64,000 nt of DNA from Trichosporon coremiiforme (taxonomy: Eukaryota > Basidiomycota > Tremellomycetes > Trichosporonales > Trichosporonaceae), in contig BCJJ01000011.1 in the NCBI GenBank assembly GCA_039545355.1, positions 1,396,851-1,460,850 of the forward strand, in the 5' to 3' direction. Made by a program: the position numbers and the translations under genes. How positions within the stretch are numbered: position 1 is the first letter of the stretch; each line of letters starts with the position of its first letter. This document shows, piece after piece, positions 13,088 through 25,566 of this stretch. The notes under the pieces are model-generated. The model searched no databases. It was not told where the DNA came from and saw only the letters and a list, made by a program, of their open reading frames with translations.

Positions 13088-13979
13088 CTATTCAGGCTGC
13101 ACCTTGATGCCTCGGCGCTGGCGCCAAAGAGTGAGACCTTCCTCAAATGTCTTGCGGTCCACACCGGTCTTGACGAACTGCATTGTCACACCAAGGTCCT
13201 CCACCTCGAAGTTTCTGTGCTCATCGTCAAAAAACAACTGCGCCATCAGCACGGACACCCAGGCACACTAACCATCTGCTCGTAAGGGATTCCAGTCTTG
13301 CGATGGATCTCTTTGAAGTGTCGAAGCTTGGACCCTGTAGTGTTAGCTTGCAGAGCGTGCAGTCCGCAAGGGTTTACCAACCTGGGTAAATCTCCATCTG
13401 GCTTATCAGCTTAGGTGACATTGCGAGTACGTACGTCGTTGAAGCATGTGGCAGCCCTCGTCGGCTTCCCCTCAGTGTCAGGAACAAGCAGCATAGAGAG
13501 AGCCTCGCGCGCACTGGAGTCAGCTTTGCAAGCTGAATGGCACGGACAGGTCTACAGCGCCAGTGCGGGAGGCAGCAGCGACAAAGATGTTGCGCCGCCT
13601 GAGCTCCTGTATGATCCCGGGCACCTCTCTGTAGAAGGAGAGGCTCGAGCCCCGTCTGTCGGTCAGCTAGGTCGCCAGTCAGAATGGCATCGCACCTGTC
13701 AACTAGCCTGTTGATGTCTTCCCCGATACGTTTCAGCGGCGGCGTAATGTGGGTCTGCTGTTAATGTCCACTCGTTCACTGCTCATGCGCCGCCTCACAT
13801 CAATCCACAGGTCCCACAAGGTGTAGCTGGTGGAGTCAGCTGGCTCCATAGCCCGGCAGAGCTCACTCAAGGTCAAACACGACAGCCAACGGCCATGCAT
13901 CGGGGTCGTCGGGCGAAAGAACGCGCCATCCGCCGGGTGGGGTTTTGGGCTCTGCGGGCTGCTGTTTTCTGCGCGGCAT
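13088..13979 (-). CDS. Magnesium-dependent phosphatase-1 (HAD superfamily)
   Basis: Eight small exons, found only by hand-splicing the minus strand: 13979-13867, 13826-13799, 13754-13696, 13655-13548, 13513-13435, 13397-13382, 13334-13273 and 13237-13088. They join in frame to 204 residues beginning MPRRKQQPAEPKTP. The product has every MDP-1 landmark: the nucleophile motif VVFDLDYTLW split by intron 1, then DTHITPPL, a phosphate-binding Ser/Thr in VAAASRTGA, the Lys in EIYPGSKLRHF, and the metal-binding LFFDDEHRN followed by EDLGVTMQFV. The family are small HAD phosphatases acting on phosphotyrosine, sugar phosphates or protein glycation products; the substrate here is unknown. Intron 4 uses a weak donor, GTCCGT, chosen because it keeps AVDLAREAL in frame. 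Divergent from LYS2. Confidence 0.92.
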
Positions 13980-14151
13980 CGTCAGCTACAATGGGAGGAG
14001 GCAACATGAAGGACCTCCACCAGCGACTCATGAGCCAGGGCGGAGCTGGTGGTGGTCCCGCCACGCGGTAAATGACGTGTCCGGAGATAGCCGGCCCGAG
14101 TCGGCCGCACGTAGTCCTCCGCGCGACCCCGCCCAGCTTTCCGAGTCGAGC

Positions 14152-14157
14152 GAGTCA
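14152..14157 (-). promoter_or_regulatory. Possible Gcn4-type site (TGACTC) upstream of LYS2
   Basis: GAGTCA on the plus strand (TGACTC on the minus strand) lies about 110 bases upstream of the LYS2 ATG, in the 288-base MDP-1/LYS2 divergent promoter. In fungi this core is bound by Gcn4/Cpc1 in general amino-acid control. A six-base match can easily be chance. Confidence 0.3.
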
Positions 14158-14267
14158 ACCAACGCCAGGATCGGAGAGGGCGCCCTACAACGGAAAAGTT
14201 GGGTACAGTGGCTGCCACACATTATTATCAAGCTTCCTCTTCATCATCCTCTCCCCAAACAAACACC

Positions 14268-17200
14268 ATGGCGCAAGCTACCGACCTCAAGGCCTCTCTG
14301 GGCCGTTGGTCGAAGAGGCTCGGCACTCTGCCGAGTCTCGCCCTCCCCACAGACTACCCGAGAACCAGTGAGTTGCCCGCTGGAGCTGAATTGCTCCGGC
14401 ATCCAGGATATTATAGATAGCTGACCCCAGCGCCCGCCAAGATGATTGAGTCGGTGCAGACGCTGCCCCTCCCGCCATCTCTGACCCCGGCGCTCATGCA
14501 CCTCACCTACGAGTTCAGCGAGCTCTTCCCCTCGGCCCCGCTGCCTACGCCGTACCACTTGCTGCTGACGTCGTTCGTCATCCTCCTGTTCCGCTACACC
14601 CCTGACCCTTCGATGGTTATTTGCACGAGTGCCCCAGGCACTACGGCTCCGCTGCTTCTCAAGCTCGACATTACGGCGGAGATGACCTTCTTCGACGTTC
14701 TCCGTCAGGTCATGGAGCGCGAGGAGGACGCCGCCCAGGACGTCATTCCCTTCTCGGCCCTTATCGACAACCTCAAGCCCGAGGGACCGCTGTACCGCGT
14801 CCGCTTCTTCGACTCCACCCAGATCGACGCCGACCCGTCGGGATCCCTCTCGACCGACTGGACCCTCTTCCTCCTCGCCGAGGACCAGCAAGGCTCCGCC
14901 ACCCGCTCGGCCATGCCCAAGCTCTACCTTCGCCTCACCTACAACTCGCTTCTGTTTACCCAGGCTCGTGTCCAGTCTGTCCTCGACTCGCTGATCCAGC
15001 TCCTCAAGTCGGCCTCCTCCCACGACGCCGCTCACCCCATCGGCTCGCTCCCGATCCGCACCGATGCTCAGGCCAAGGTCGTCCCCGACCCCTCGTCCGA
15101 TCTCGACTGGTGTGGCTACGTCGGCGCTATCACCGATATCTTCCAGGCCAACGCCAAGGCTCACCCCGACCGCCCCTGTGTTGTCCAGTGTGAGCAGGCT
15201 GAGGGACAGGGCATCCTCGATGGCCCCTCCCGCGGACGAAGGACGTTCACCTACCGCCAGATCGACGAGGCGTCAAACGTCCTTGCTCACTCGCTCCTCA
15301 AGAACGGCCTCCAGCGCGGTGAGGTCGTCATGGTCTACGCTGCTCGTAGCGTCGACCTCGTCGTGTGTGTCATGGGTATCCTCAAGGCCGGCGGTATCTT
15401 CTCCGTTGTCGACCCCGCGTACCCGCCGAACCGTCAGATCGTCTACCTCCAGGTCTCGACTCCTCGCGCCCTCCTCGTTATCTCGAGCGCCGGCGTCCTC
15501 TCCCCCACCGTCTCCGAGTACATCAAGGAGAAGCTCGACCTCCGCGTCCACGTTCCGGCCATCAAGATGACTGAGAACGGCATCACCGGCTCGCCCTCCG
15601 GTGCCGCTGAGGACATCCTCGCTCCTTACCAGGAGCTCGCCCAGACCCCCACCGGTGTCGTTCTCGGTCCCGACTCGAACGCGACCCTCTCCTTCACCTC
15701 CGGCTCAACCGGTATCCCCAAGGGTGTAAAGGGAAGGCACTTTTCGCTCACCCACTTCTTCCCCTGGATGGCTGAGCGCTTCGGCCTCAACGGCGACTCC
15801 CGCTTCACCATGCTGTCTGGTATCGCCCACGACCCGATCCAGCGTGATATGTTCACCCCCCTCTTCCTCGGAGCGTCGCTCTACGTTCCTACCGCCGACG
15901 ACATCGGTACGCCCGGCCGCCTCGCCGAGTGGATGGACGACAATGAGGTCACCGTCACCCACCTCACGCCCGCCATGGGTCAGCTCCTGTCTGCCCAGGC
16001 TTCGCGCCAGATCCCGTCGCTCAAGAACGCCTTCTTCGTCGGCGACGTCCTCACCAAGCGTGACTGCACCCGTCTCCAGTCCCTTGCCAAGAACGTCTGC
16101 ATCATTAACATGTACGGAACCACCGAGACGCAGCGTGCTGTCTCGTACTTCGCCATCCCTTCCGTCAACGAGGACCAGACCTTCCTGTCCACGCAGAAGG
16201 ACCTGATGCCCGCTGGTCAGGGTATGATCGACGTCCAGCTCCTCGTCGTCAACCGCACCGACCGCAACGTCCCCTGTGCTGTTGGTGAGATGGGTGAGAT
16301 CTACGTCCGCTCCGGTGGCCTGGCCGAGGGCTACCTCGACCCCGCCGCCACTGCCGAGAAGTTCGTCACGAACTGGTTCACCGAGGGCGTCGAGCGCGAG
16401 GACACCCTCGTTGAGACCAACCCCGAGGCCGCCAAGTACTGGTTCGGCATCCGTGACCGCATGTACCGCTCTGGTGACCTTGGTCGCTACCTCCCCGACG
16501 GCCGCGTCGAGTGCACTGGTCGTGCCGACGACCAGATCAAGATCCGAGGCTTCCGTATCGAGCTCGGTGAGATCGACACCCACCTGTCGCGCCACCCTCT
16601 CGTCCGTGAGAACGTTACCCTTGTCCGTCGTGACAAGGACGAGGAGAAGGTCCTCGTCTCGTACTTCGTTCCCAACGACGTTCCCGAGGTGGCCAACCTT
16701 GCTTCTGCCTCCGAGGGCGACGCCCCGGAGGATGACGAGGTTGACCTCAAGCAGGAGATGATCCGTGGTGTCCGCCGCTACCGCCGCCTCATTCGCGACA
16801 TTCGCGAGCACCTCAAGAAGAAGCTCCCGTCGTACGCTGTCCCGGCCGTCTACTTCCCCCTCCGCAAGCTGCCCCTCAACCCCAACGGCAAGATCGACAA
16901 GCCCGCCCTTCCCTTCCCGGACACTGCGCTCGCCGCCGCGCCCTCGAAGGGCTCGTCGTCCAAGCTCTCCCCCACCCAGCAGCGCATCCACGACATCTGG
17001 AAGTCGCTCCTTCCCTCGCCCCCGTCGTCGATCGGTATCGACGAGAATTTCTTCGACCTTGGAGGTCACTCTATCCTCGCGACTCGCCTCATCTTCGAGA
17101 TCCGCAAGGCTTTCGTCGTCGACGCTCCCCTCGGCCTCGTCTTCGAGAAGCCCACAATCGAGCAGCTCGCTGCCGCCGTCGATGACCTTGCCAACGCTGG

Positions 17201-18551
17201 TCTCGACGCCCACGAGCCCGAGACCAAGGACAAGGTCGCCGAGGTCAACTACGCCGACGACGTCGCTGTCCTCTCCAAGGAGCTGCCGGCCAAGTACGAG
17301 CCCCTCCCTGCCGACTTTGCTGCCAAGAAGCACACCGTCTTCCTCACCGGTGCCACTGGTTACCTCGGTGCCTTCATTCTCGGCGACCTCCTTTCGCGCA
17401 ACGCCGCCAAGGTCATCTGTCTTGTCCGTGCCAAGACTGCGGAGGACGGCATCGCCCGTCTCCGCGACTCGGGCGAGGGCCGTGGTATCTGGGACGAGAA
17501 GTGGGTCACTGAGGGCCGCGTTGAGGCTGTTGTCGGAGACCTCGGCGACGAGAAGTTCGGTCTCGACCAGGCCACCTTCGACCGTGTCGCCGCCGAGGCT
17601 GACGCCATCATCCACAACGGTGCCGTCGTGCACTGGGTCTACCCGTACGCCAAGATGCGTGCCGCCAACGTCCTCTCGACGCTCACGTGTCTGCAGCTGT
17701 GCAACCAGACCAAGCCCAAGCTGTTCACGTTCATCTCGTCGACTGCCGTGCTGGACAACGAGAACTTTGTCCGCAAGTCGGACGAGCTGCTCCAGGCTGG
17801 CAAGGCTGGTATCTCCGAGTCGGACGACCTCGAGGATGCCCGTGTCGGCCTCGACGCCGGCTACGGACAGAGCAAGTGGGTCGCTGAGAAGCTGATTATG
17901 GAGGCTGCCAAGCGTGGTCTCAGCGGCTGGATCATCCGCCCCTCGTACATTCTCGGCCACACCAAGACGGCCGTCACGAACACGGACGACTTCATCTGGC
18001 GTATGGTGAAGGGATGTCTTCAGCTCGGCCTCATCCCCGACATCAACAACACGCTCAACATGTGCCCGGTCGACCACGTCGCTCTCCTCGCGTCCATCTC
18101 GACACAGAGCGCCAGCTCCACTGGCCGCTTCAAGGTCGCGCACGTCAGCGGCCACCCCCGCATGCGCTTCAACGACCTCCTCGGCGCTCTCCAGACATAC
18201 GGCTACCCCGTCAACCGCGTCGAGTACGTGCAGTGGCGCACGCGGCTGGAGCAGCACGTCCTCGAGACGCAGGACAACGCGCTCTTCCCGCTCCTGCACT
18301 TCGTGCTCGACGACCTCCCGACGAGCACCAAGGCGGTCGAGCTCGACGACTCGAACGCTCAGGCCCTCGCCCAGTCGGGCGGCGAGGCCGCCACCTCGGG
18401 CGTCTCCGAGGAGCTCGTCGGCCTCTACATCGCCTGGCTCATCCGCGCCGGCTTCATGGAGGCCCCGCCCAGCGGCAAGGGCAAGGACCTCCCCGTCCTC
18501 CAGGGCGGTGTGTCCCGCGCCATTGGCCGTACCACCGCCGGCCAGGCTTAA
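14268..18551 (+). CDS. LYS2: L-2-aminoadipate reductase
   Basis: Reduces alpha-aminoadipate to its semialdehyde with ATP and NADPH in fungal lysine synthesis. Exon 1 (14268-14367) joins 14431-18551 to give 1406 residues; yeast Lys2 has 1392. Domain order is an N-terminal condensation-like region, an adenylation domain (SFTSGSTGIPKGVKGRH near residue 454, INMYGTTETQRAVSYF, YRSGDLGRYLPDGRVECTGR, DDQIKIRGFRIELGEID, NPNGKIDKP), a carrier domain (FFDLGGHSILATRL, whose Ser near residue 913 takes phosphopantetheine), and a thioester reductase domain (VFLTGATGYLGAFIL near residue 1003, then a YGQSK catalytic Tyr/Lys pair near 1178). A phosphopantetheinyl transferase (Lys5) is needed from elsewhere. 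Codon bias is extreme (C-ending), which opens very long false antisense frames. The single 63-nt intron ends in CTGACCCCAG. Confidence 0.98.
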
Positions 18552-21500
18552 ACGCCGACCAGGCATAATCGTTTAGAAAAAATCAAAAGCCAAACAAGGC
18601 TCTGTAGAAGGATCGATGCAGGCATACTCATAACATGGACACGTTTGGTGCAAGAAGACACTGATGGCTATGGCGGCACGCCGTTGCGCCGCACACCCAG
18701 GCCCAGGCGCATCAGGATGGCGAAGGTATGGAAGCAATTCAGTCATCAAGCAAAGCCCGCAGAGCACACCTTATCACGAGCTCGCGGTCCGGACTACGGC
18801 TCTGCCTGTACAGGCAGGGCGCGGCGATTCCGGGCAGAGTGTAGCGAGAGTCCATTCCGGGGGCACGATTGGGTGGAGAGAGAGAGCTGTCCCGGAGAGG
18901 GGGGCCGCAGAGCGCGCCGGCGCTGAATGGCGCTAGGCTCGTCAAGCCGCCACAGGGCTGCACCAAGGGGGGAAGATGATGCAGAGGTGGACGACCAGTG
19001 AGTCATTTTTGCAATCCAGTGCCACAAGGCGCCAGAAGAGTGTCAGAAGGGCGCCAAGGCAGCGCCAGGCGAGCGCCAGGCGGCGAGCCTCCCAACAGTC
19101 CTGGCGAATCTGCGTCAAACTGCGTCATGAGCGCTCGACTGGCTGTGGCGAGCGCCGCCTATGACGCTGGGTCGCTCAATGGACAGCTGGTGGTGCACAG
19201 CATCACGGCGCCTATGACTGTCTCTGTTGCGCCGTCGTGGCGCTCATCGTGGGCGTCATGGCCGTCGTGGCCGGTTCCAGCATCCCTGTCTGGCCGCTTG
19301 AGAGGCACCGACGAACGGCAGTTGTTGGCCAAGCATAAAGTGCAAGTGCTATCGGCCCAAGGGAGGGCTCGGAGTTGTTGCAGCGCGCCAGCTTCGGTAC
19401 GCACAGACCGCTCCGGCACGGCGGCCTGCAGAGCAGGGGTTCCCGGTTACCCTCTGTGCCTTCCACCGCTGCCCCTTGTCGCGGACACTGCAGGCACAGT
19501 CACGCAGACCTGGAGAGCGCCGCGGAACCGTCAGCGCTGCTGGGACTATCTGATACACCTCGTCCCCAGTGGGATGCGGGGGACCTATAACTGAGTCCAA
19601 TTTCGGCGCTGATGGGGGCGTGCGGCCGCTCGAGCTCGCTTCCGTCCTCGGCTTACAATCGACTTGACCTATCTCGCCATCGTTTGCTGGGTCTTACGAT
19701 GGGTGGCCTCGTGAGAGTCTCACCTTGACCACCCCAGCGCCCTACTTCTGGATCAACACTACAGCCACTCTGGTTTTCCGTCCCGGCAGAGTTCCAGAGG
19801 CCACGATACTGTTGTCCGCTGTATGCATAAATGCCATGAGGACGGGGCGGTCGAGCTGGGGGATTAGGACAGCGAGACCATGCTGGGACAGATCCATGCA
19901 GGGTCGCTGGAAATCATGTGCCCGAAATTGGAATGCTGGAATCAACCAACAGAACTGCCCAGGCACAGGCTGGGGATCAGCGAGAGGGCTGTTAGGTTGC
20001 GACCGGGGTCCGGAATCGGACGACATGCGTCAGTCGAGACAAGCGAGCCACTGTGGCTCACTAACGTAGGGCTTTTGCAGGACGCTGGTGCCAGTTATTG
20101 ACATGTCCAGTCCGTGGTCACTGGGCGTTTACCATTGATGCCTTCCTACCCCGTCTCACTTGGCATGTCACATATCATGACGAATGTTAGCTCCTCGTGA
20201 CCTCCCAATGTGGAATGGAAAGAAGGGGTGACAGCTCACGGATTAACGATACAAGTCACTTCCTACGTCACTCAAACGTGACCTAGCGGGTTACCGAAGT
20301 TCGCGGGAATCTCCGCTGGATGCCAGCAGGGCGGGCGCCACGTCCGCCTGATTCGCCCCCCAAAGCGTCCAGGAATCTCTTACTGTCGCTCTTCTACCCA
20401 CTGCCAACGCCCCGTAAGCAATCCCTTGGCGTGCAAGTCAGTGAGGCCTTTTCGCACATTTACGCTGTTAATCCGAAAGCAAGCCGCCTGTCTTAGAACC
20501 CTGGGGCGCAGTGTATGCAATCGTTACGAGCCAGCGTCGACGCGAGTGCGAGTGCTGTTCTGCCTATTCTCTCTGCAACCAGAGCTACCGGGCTTGGATG
20601 GTAGGAATGTTCAGTGTTCGGCCAGGGGTGCTTGGGTTGGCGTGGTCTGGAACGCTCGCATAGCTTAGTCGCCCCTCCTATAATAGGAGCGTGACCATGC
20701 CTTTAAACACTTGGTGGAAAGTGTCCGGGCTTGACAGGTGGGGGGTGAGGTACCTCGGGTGGGGGTTGGGGGGCGACGATCACCAGTGCTCATCAACATC
20801 TGTCCGTCCGCTCGCTCAGCAGCGCCTCATACCGGAGCAAGATCTGGGGATCTACTGTTACCGCAGAAGCCGCACGTACCAGCACCATCACTGCCATACC
20901 TCACAGTTCAGACGAAGCAAACACGCCAGTGTTCGAAACGGATCTCATGTACCTGCTCTAGACCATAAAGACAACACGATATAGACTTGTCTCAGAAAGC
21001 ATTGTGTCGTCCGACGCACCGGCATGTCTCAGAGTCAAGGCAGGCTACCGAGCTGTTCCTTATGTGCTTAATCGTTGATGAGAGTATGCAGAGTATATCC
21101 GCCACGTGAGGCTCAACGCTGCAGCGGCACCGAGGGATCGGCCTGCCGGTCGGACTCTGGCTCCTCCCTCTCCACATGCATATCAACATGCCGCGGAGCA
21201 GCTTGGAGCGCTGTCTTCTATGGAAAAGTGGGTCGGATCGCTGTTTCGACTGAGCTCTACAGAGGGGTATAGGCTTGGAAGAGTGGGATGTCAGTTTGAG
21301 ATCGGAACAAAGAGAGATGCATGGGGGAGGCTGAGGGCTGACGCTGTTGCCGTGCCGTGATGTGCGACTGCAACAATAGGGCGAAAAGGACGAGAGTGCC
21401 ACATTGGACCTGAGTTCAGGATTTTCTTGCGGCGGCTGACGCCACCGAAAACTTCAAAGTCAAAGCCTGAAAGGCCTCAGCTTGTCTGCCTGGCCACGTT

Positions 21501-23434
21501 AACCGTTGCTAGGTATGGGTACAGGAGGCCAGTAGGAGGGATAGGTTTTGCGCGTGGGCGAGAAGCGTGGGGAAGGGGAGAGGTCAAATGAGTAAGCGGC
21601 CAGCTACTGGCATTCGTTGGCAAAAACTGTGACGGGGTCGAATCACCCACATCCGCGGTTGATCTGGGGCACGCTCCGGCGCCACGGATGATCACTGTGT
21701 GCATGCAAAGCCTTCCCCGTTCCTCCTGCATTATCATTGGCTTGCATGACGATCAGCCGTGATTGAAGAGCCGGAGACGGTTGATTGCGATGATGATCAG
21801 CAGCGGCTCAGGTGGTTTTGCCGCGGGCCGTCCGCGATGAACGGGCGTTCGATGTCTGCATCTTATGTCATGACCAGGCGCGCGGAATTGCAATCAACCG
21901 CTCCCAACTAAGGTGCGGGCTCTTGGCGATCCTCTTGCAAATCAAATTCCCTTAGAGAGACCCAGCCCTTACAACGAGCGCCATAAATCAGTGCACACCG
22001 ACGCTCAGACCCTCATAAGCCACAGGTTAATCTTCATCTGCGCCATGTCCTGAACACTCCTGCCAGCGCCAGCGAAGCTTCTACCTCATACTTGTCCATG
22101 TTGTGACGGGAAGGGCATACGCACTATTGGGTGGCCACTGCGCTATGACAATAGAAACTGAGACGTCAGCACGGTATGTCCCAACGACGGCTAGAACCTT
22201 CAACGGCCTGGTCTATTGTTTGAAGTCAGTCAGAGCGAGCAAGAAGCGCTTGCTTGCGCCTTGGCCACCATCAGCGGACACTCTGTGCGTGACTCGTGGT
22301 CGCCGGACAGCCTGCAAAGTGGGTCCGGCGCCACACCAACTTCCACTACGTCACAGCGAGCTGGCTGGCGGTATGCACTTCGCACAGAGGTCGACAATCT
22401 TTTCGATGGGTCTTCACGAGCGAAGGACTTTAGGAGCGGCTGAATAGAGCTGAATAGGCGATACACGCAAAACCCCAAAGCTCTCAACGGCGGGAACAGG
22501 AACATGGCGTTCTCGTGGAGGAATGTCGGACCAGACCTTCGTTCAGGTTTCCGTTCAAGCTAGTTGCCGGCGCGCTCCTCGTCTGAGCGATCTGAGCTTT
22601 GGGACGACACAAGCCGGTATGAAGCCGTGTCCTGCAGGCGCCGTCAGGTGTAGTTGTCTCGACTCCCTTGCTCCCAAGTCCACATCGCTGTGCGTGGTGC
22701 ATGGGCGCTGTGTCAACGCATCCAGCTACGGGTTATTGTCCAGGGTTCGTAGGGCCGAAATCGGATGAACTTGTTTATACTTAATTTTCGTTAGCATTTG
22801 CCCGTACAACATGACGCATGCGGCCCTGTGGCGAGACGTCTCGTCCGCCGGAGTCTAGGTCGCGCCTGCTCCCCACTTCCACACCCTGTCCTCCCTTGTG
22901 GGCTTGCTGGCTTGTAGGTCTTTGCGCACGGTAGTTCTTTGCGCTTTACTGACCTTAAGTTACGATGGTAGTAGAAATCGCCGGGTGACTCACTACAACC
23001 ACACCACATACCGTCTCCGACGCTCGTCCAGACCCCTTGATCGAATAAAACTTGTCTCGACTTCGACATCGGTTCTGCCGGGTTTCTTTAAGTACAACAA
23101 AGACTCGGCGCAGTCTCGATCACCCTCGAAGTTCGCCGTCTACGACCAGTCACACCATACACACACGAGCACTCAATCGACTTCTCGAGTGTTGACACGA
23201 GTCAAGTGACCCCATATCCTCATTAGCCGGCTCGCGACCAGGCCCACACACGCATACGAGCTTGACATCGCATCAGTCAGCCATACCCCAGCTCGAGGTT
23301 CACCCACCAACTCTGATACCCGAGCCGAGACATCGAGTCTATTGTTATCACATATGAGGGCCAGCTCAGACGGTGTCGCGGCCCCCACACACCTCCTATA
23401 ACACGACCAGTCGACTCACCGCCGCCAGCCTGTT
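18552..23434. other. 4.9 kb region without recognisable genes
   Basis: This is the largest gap in a window otherwise packed at about one gene per 2 kb. All open frames in it are short, lack family motifs and do not extend well by splicing. About 19030-19260 is enriched in imperfect GCGCCA/GGCGAG units. I see no tRNA, transposase, long terminal repeat or rRNA. It lies between LYS2 and the Clp1-like gene and is most simply read as a long regulatory region and leader for the latter; a noncoding transcript is possible. Confidence 0.55.
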
Positions 23435-25566
23435 ATGCTTGTTCCGACTCACCCCGCGCTCCTCGCTAACAGCGGGTTTGAAGACAGGTCCGGAGGTTAC
23501 ACGTACTCACCCCCGCGGATGACGTCGCAGACTTTAGGACCAGCAAGTGGTGAGACTAGTGGCGGCCGGCGGCCGTCGATCCACATGCGTCGTAGGCGCT
23601 GCTCGGCGACACCGGTGCTGACGGGGCGCACGTCGTCGACCTCGTCACCGCACTCCCCAGCGTTCCGTGGTTCGCCGTTGCACACCCCTCGGCGTGCTTC
23701 AACACCATTGCCCGCCAGCGCACACATGGCGACCAGGAACCCAAAATCATCCGCCTCGTTCGCTTTCAGCAACCTCCACCCCCCACGACCATCGCAGGTC
23801 CAACTGGCAGAAGTTGGGAATGGAGTGCAGGGCTTGAGCGCAAGAGCAAATCCAGGGTCGCGGGGTCCGAGCCCCGACGGCCAGGGAGGACCAGGAGCGC
23901 GTGGAGGAGCGGTAGGGCTAGCGGGCCCGAATCAAGCTCATCAAGTGTATTCCCACTCCTCGACCGAGAACAGTGAATCAAGTCGAGGTGCCGTTCCTGG
24001 GCTGAGTAGCCTGAGCGGGTTGCCCAACGTCATGGCTGATCCAAGAGAGCTGCACAAGGCCGAGTTGACGAATGGAACGAAAGGCCTGCGGCCGCCACCG
24101 CAGCCACGGCAGGGCGGAATCGACCCCTCGTCCCCGTACCACCTCTCGCAGCTTACGAACCCTTCTCACCAGCGCCCGACGTTTCCAGCGAGGTCAAATT
24201 CGCCAGCCAGGAGCCCTTACGCGCCAGCGACAGCCATCTACCATTCCAACGGCCTTGGTTCGGCTCTAGATGGTCGCGGAGCAAACTCCTCCGGGCAGGC
24301 GTTTGGGCTGTCGACTTTACACAAAGATCCCCCTAGCGGCCTTACAATCGACCACAGGGACGCGCGTGACGTTAAACCCAGCCATGTTCTATGCCCTTCG
24401 ACTCTACCGCGCCTCCCAGCACTCTCCGTTTCGATAAACGGCCTCAATGATATTGCCGGACATGTTGCTCCCCATCCTTCCTCGCGCCTCAGCTCGGTCC
24501 GTACGTCATCGCTGTCGGTCGATACTGCACCTTCTCGACTGGCCACCAGAGCTCCAGGACAGTATGACGCGACACACGACCACTTACTATACCCTACCAC
24601 GCCGCTCACTGCAAGGCCCCTTCCACATCCTGAGCGAACGCCAACAATGAGCCATGGTGACCAAACTCCAATCGCCCCGGTTGGACGAGGTAGTCACATT
24701 CCGATGGTGCTGGACTGTCCGCCCGTGAACCCCCTCGAGCAGCTCCACAAGCAGGCACCTCTAAATTGGTGTAACCCGCGCACAAGTGACCTTGTCCTGG
24801 GTGAGTTTCGACCTCCGAGCGTAGCATTGACGACGCAGTTGTACCTACTCATACATGGGACGGGAAACTCAAGTGCGTAGGCTCGCGCGAGGGCGGCGAG
24901 ACGGCATTCACGCTGGGGAACCGCAGGCCACCCGGCTCCAAGGGGAAGAAAGCCAAAGCGGCGGACCAGATGGTAATTGGGCACCGCGAACCCGCGAGAC
25001 CAACGCCTCCCTCGTTCTCTGAAGCGTCAGTACCTTCCATGGGCTTCGCTGTGCACAGCGACTACCTGCGTCTCCAATGCAAACTCCTCGACAAGGTTCT
25101 TTCGCACACTTGCGATCCTTCCGACCGATCGCTCAAGGGCTGCTGTGAGCTGCCGTCGCTCCCCGGTTCCCCCACCGAGGCCGCCGACTGCTCCACTCGG
25201 CAAGTACGTCAGGTCCTCGTGCCACTACCGGACCCGCGGTCATTCCCCTTCCTTCTGCACTGGCTGTACTGGGGCGATGTGCGCGCTTTCGAGCGTGCGC
25301 TCTCTTCCGGCCACGTGAACTGGAATGGCGTTATCGCGAACGCGGACTTCCTCGGGGTTGACGCGCGCACGAAGCGGGTGGTCGCACACTGGTGGCGCAG
25401 ATGGGTGCAATTCTCTCCCGAGGGCAGGACGCACCCCGACACGTACGACTCGGACGACGACGCCGACAATGAGGAGGACTTCGAATCCGACGAGTCAATG
25501 GCGCCACTGTCCGAGAAGGAACAGCAAGCCGCCGATGAGATGACCAAGCTACTCATGAGCTTGTAG
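23435..25566 (+). CDS. Clp1 (clampless)-like developmental protein
   Basis: Exons 23435-24800 and 24839-25566 (38-nt intron) give 697 residues. The first 440 are Ser/Pro/Thr-rich and disordered. From the exon junction the protein is conserved-looking: LVPTHTWDGKLKCVGSREGG, a basic stretch KGKKAKAADQ, GFAVHSDYLRLQCKLLDKV, VLVPLPDPRSFPFLLHWLYW, HVNWNGVIANADFLGVD, HWWRRW, then an acidic tail. The LPDPxSFPxLLHWLYxG block followed by W.G...N..FLG recalls Clp1, the basidiomycete protein needed for clamp formation and dikaryon proliferation in Coprinopsis and Ustilago, and for sexual development in Cryptococcus. The segment from 24839 to 24970 connects open frames in two phases, which supports a single gene. 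The call rests on remembered motifs; a BTB/POZ-like protein is the main alternative. Confidence 0.6.

Noticed and set aside
13548..13555. Donor GTAGAC at 13555 for intron 4 of the MDP-1 gene
   Set aside because: Using it puts the next exon out of frame with an early stop. The GTCCGT donor eight bases later restores VDLAREAL.
15705..18566. A 953-residue open frame on the minus strand across LYS2
   Set aside because: It is a mirror of the strong C-ending codon bias of LYS2, which removes stops from one antisense frame. Its translation is Val/Gly/Asp/Leu-rich without motifs, while the sense strand is an unambiguous Lys2.
19610..19640. Clustered NotI, XhoI and SacI recognition sites (GCGGCCGCTCGAGCTCG), suggesting vector sequence
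   Set aside because: Surrounding bases show no plasmid features, and such GC-rich hexamers overlap easily by chance in this genome.
18552..23434. Possible degenerate transposon or tRNA cluster in the large gap
   Set aside because: I found no transposase or reverse transcriptase motif, no terminal repeats by eye and no B-box-like sequence with a foldable tRNA.
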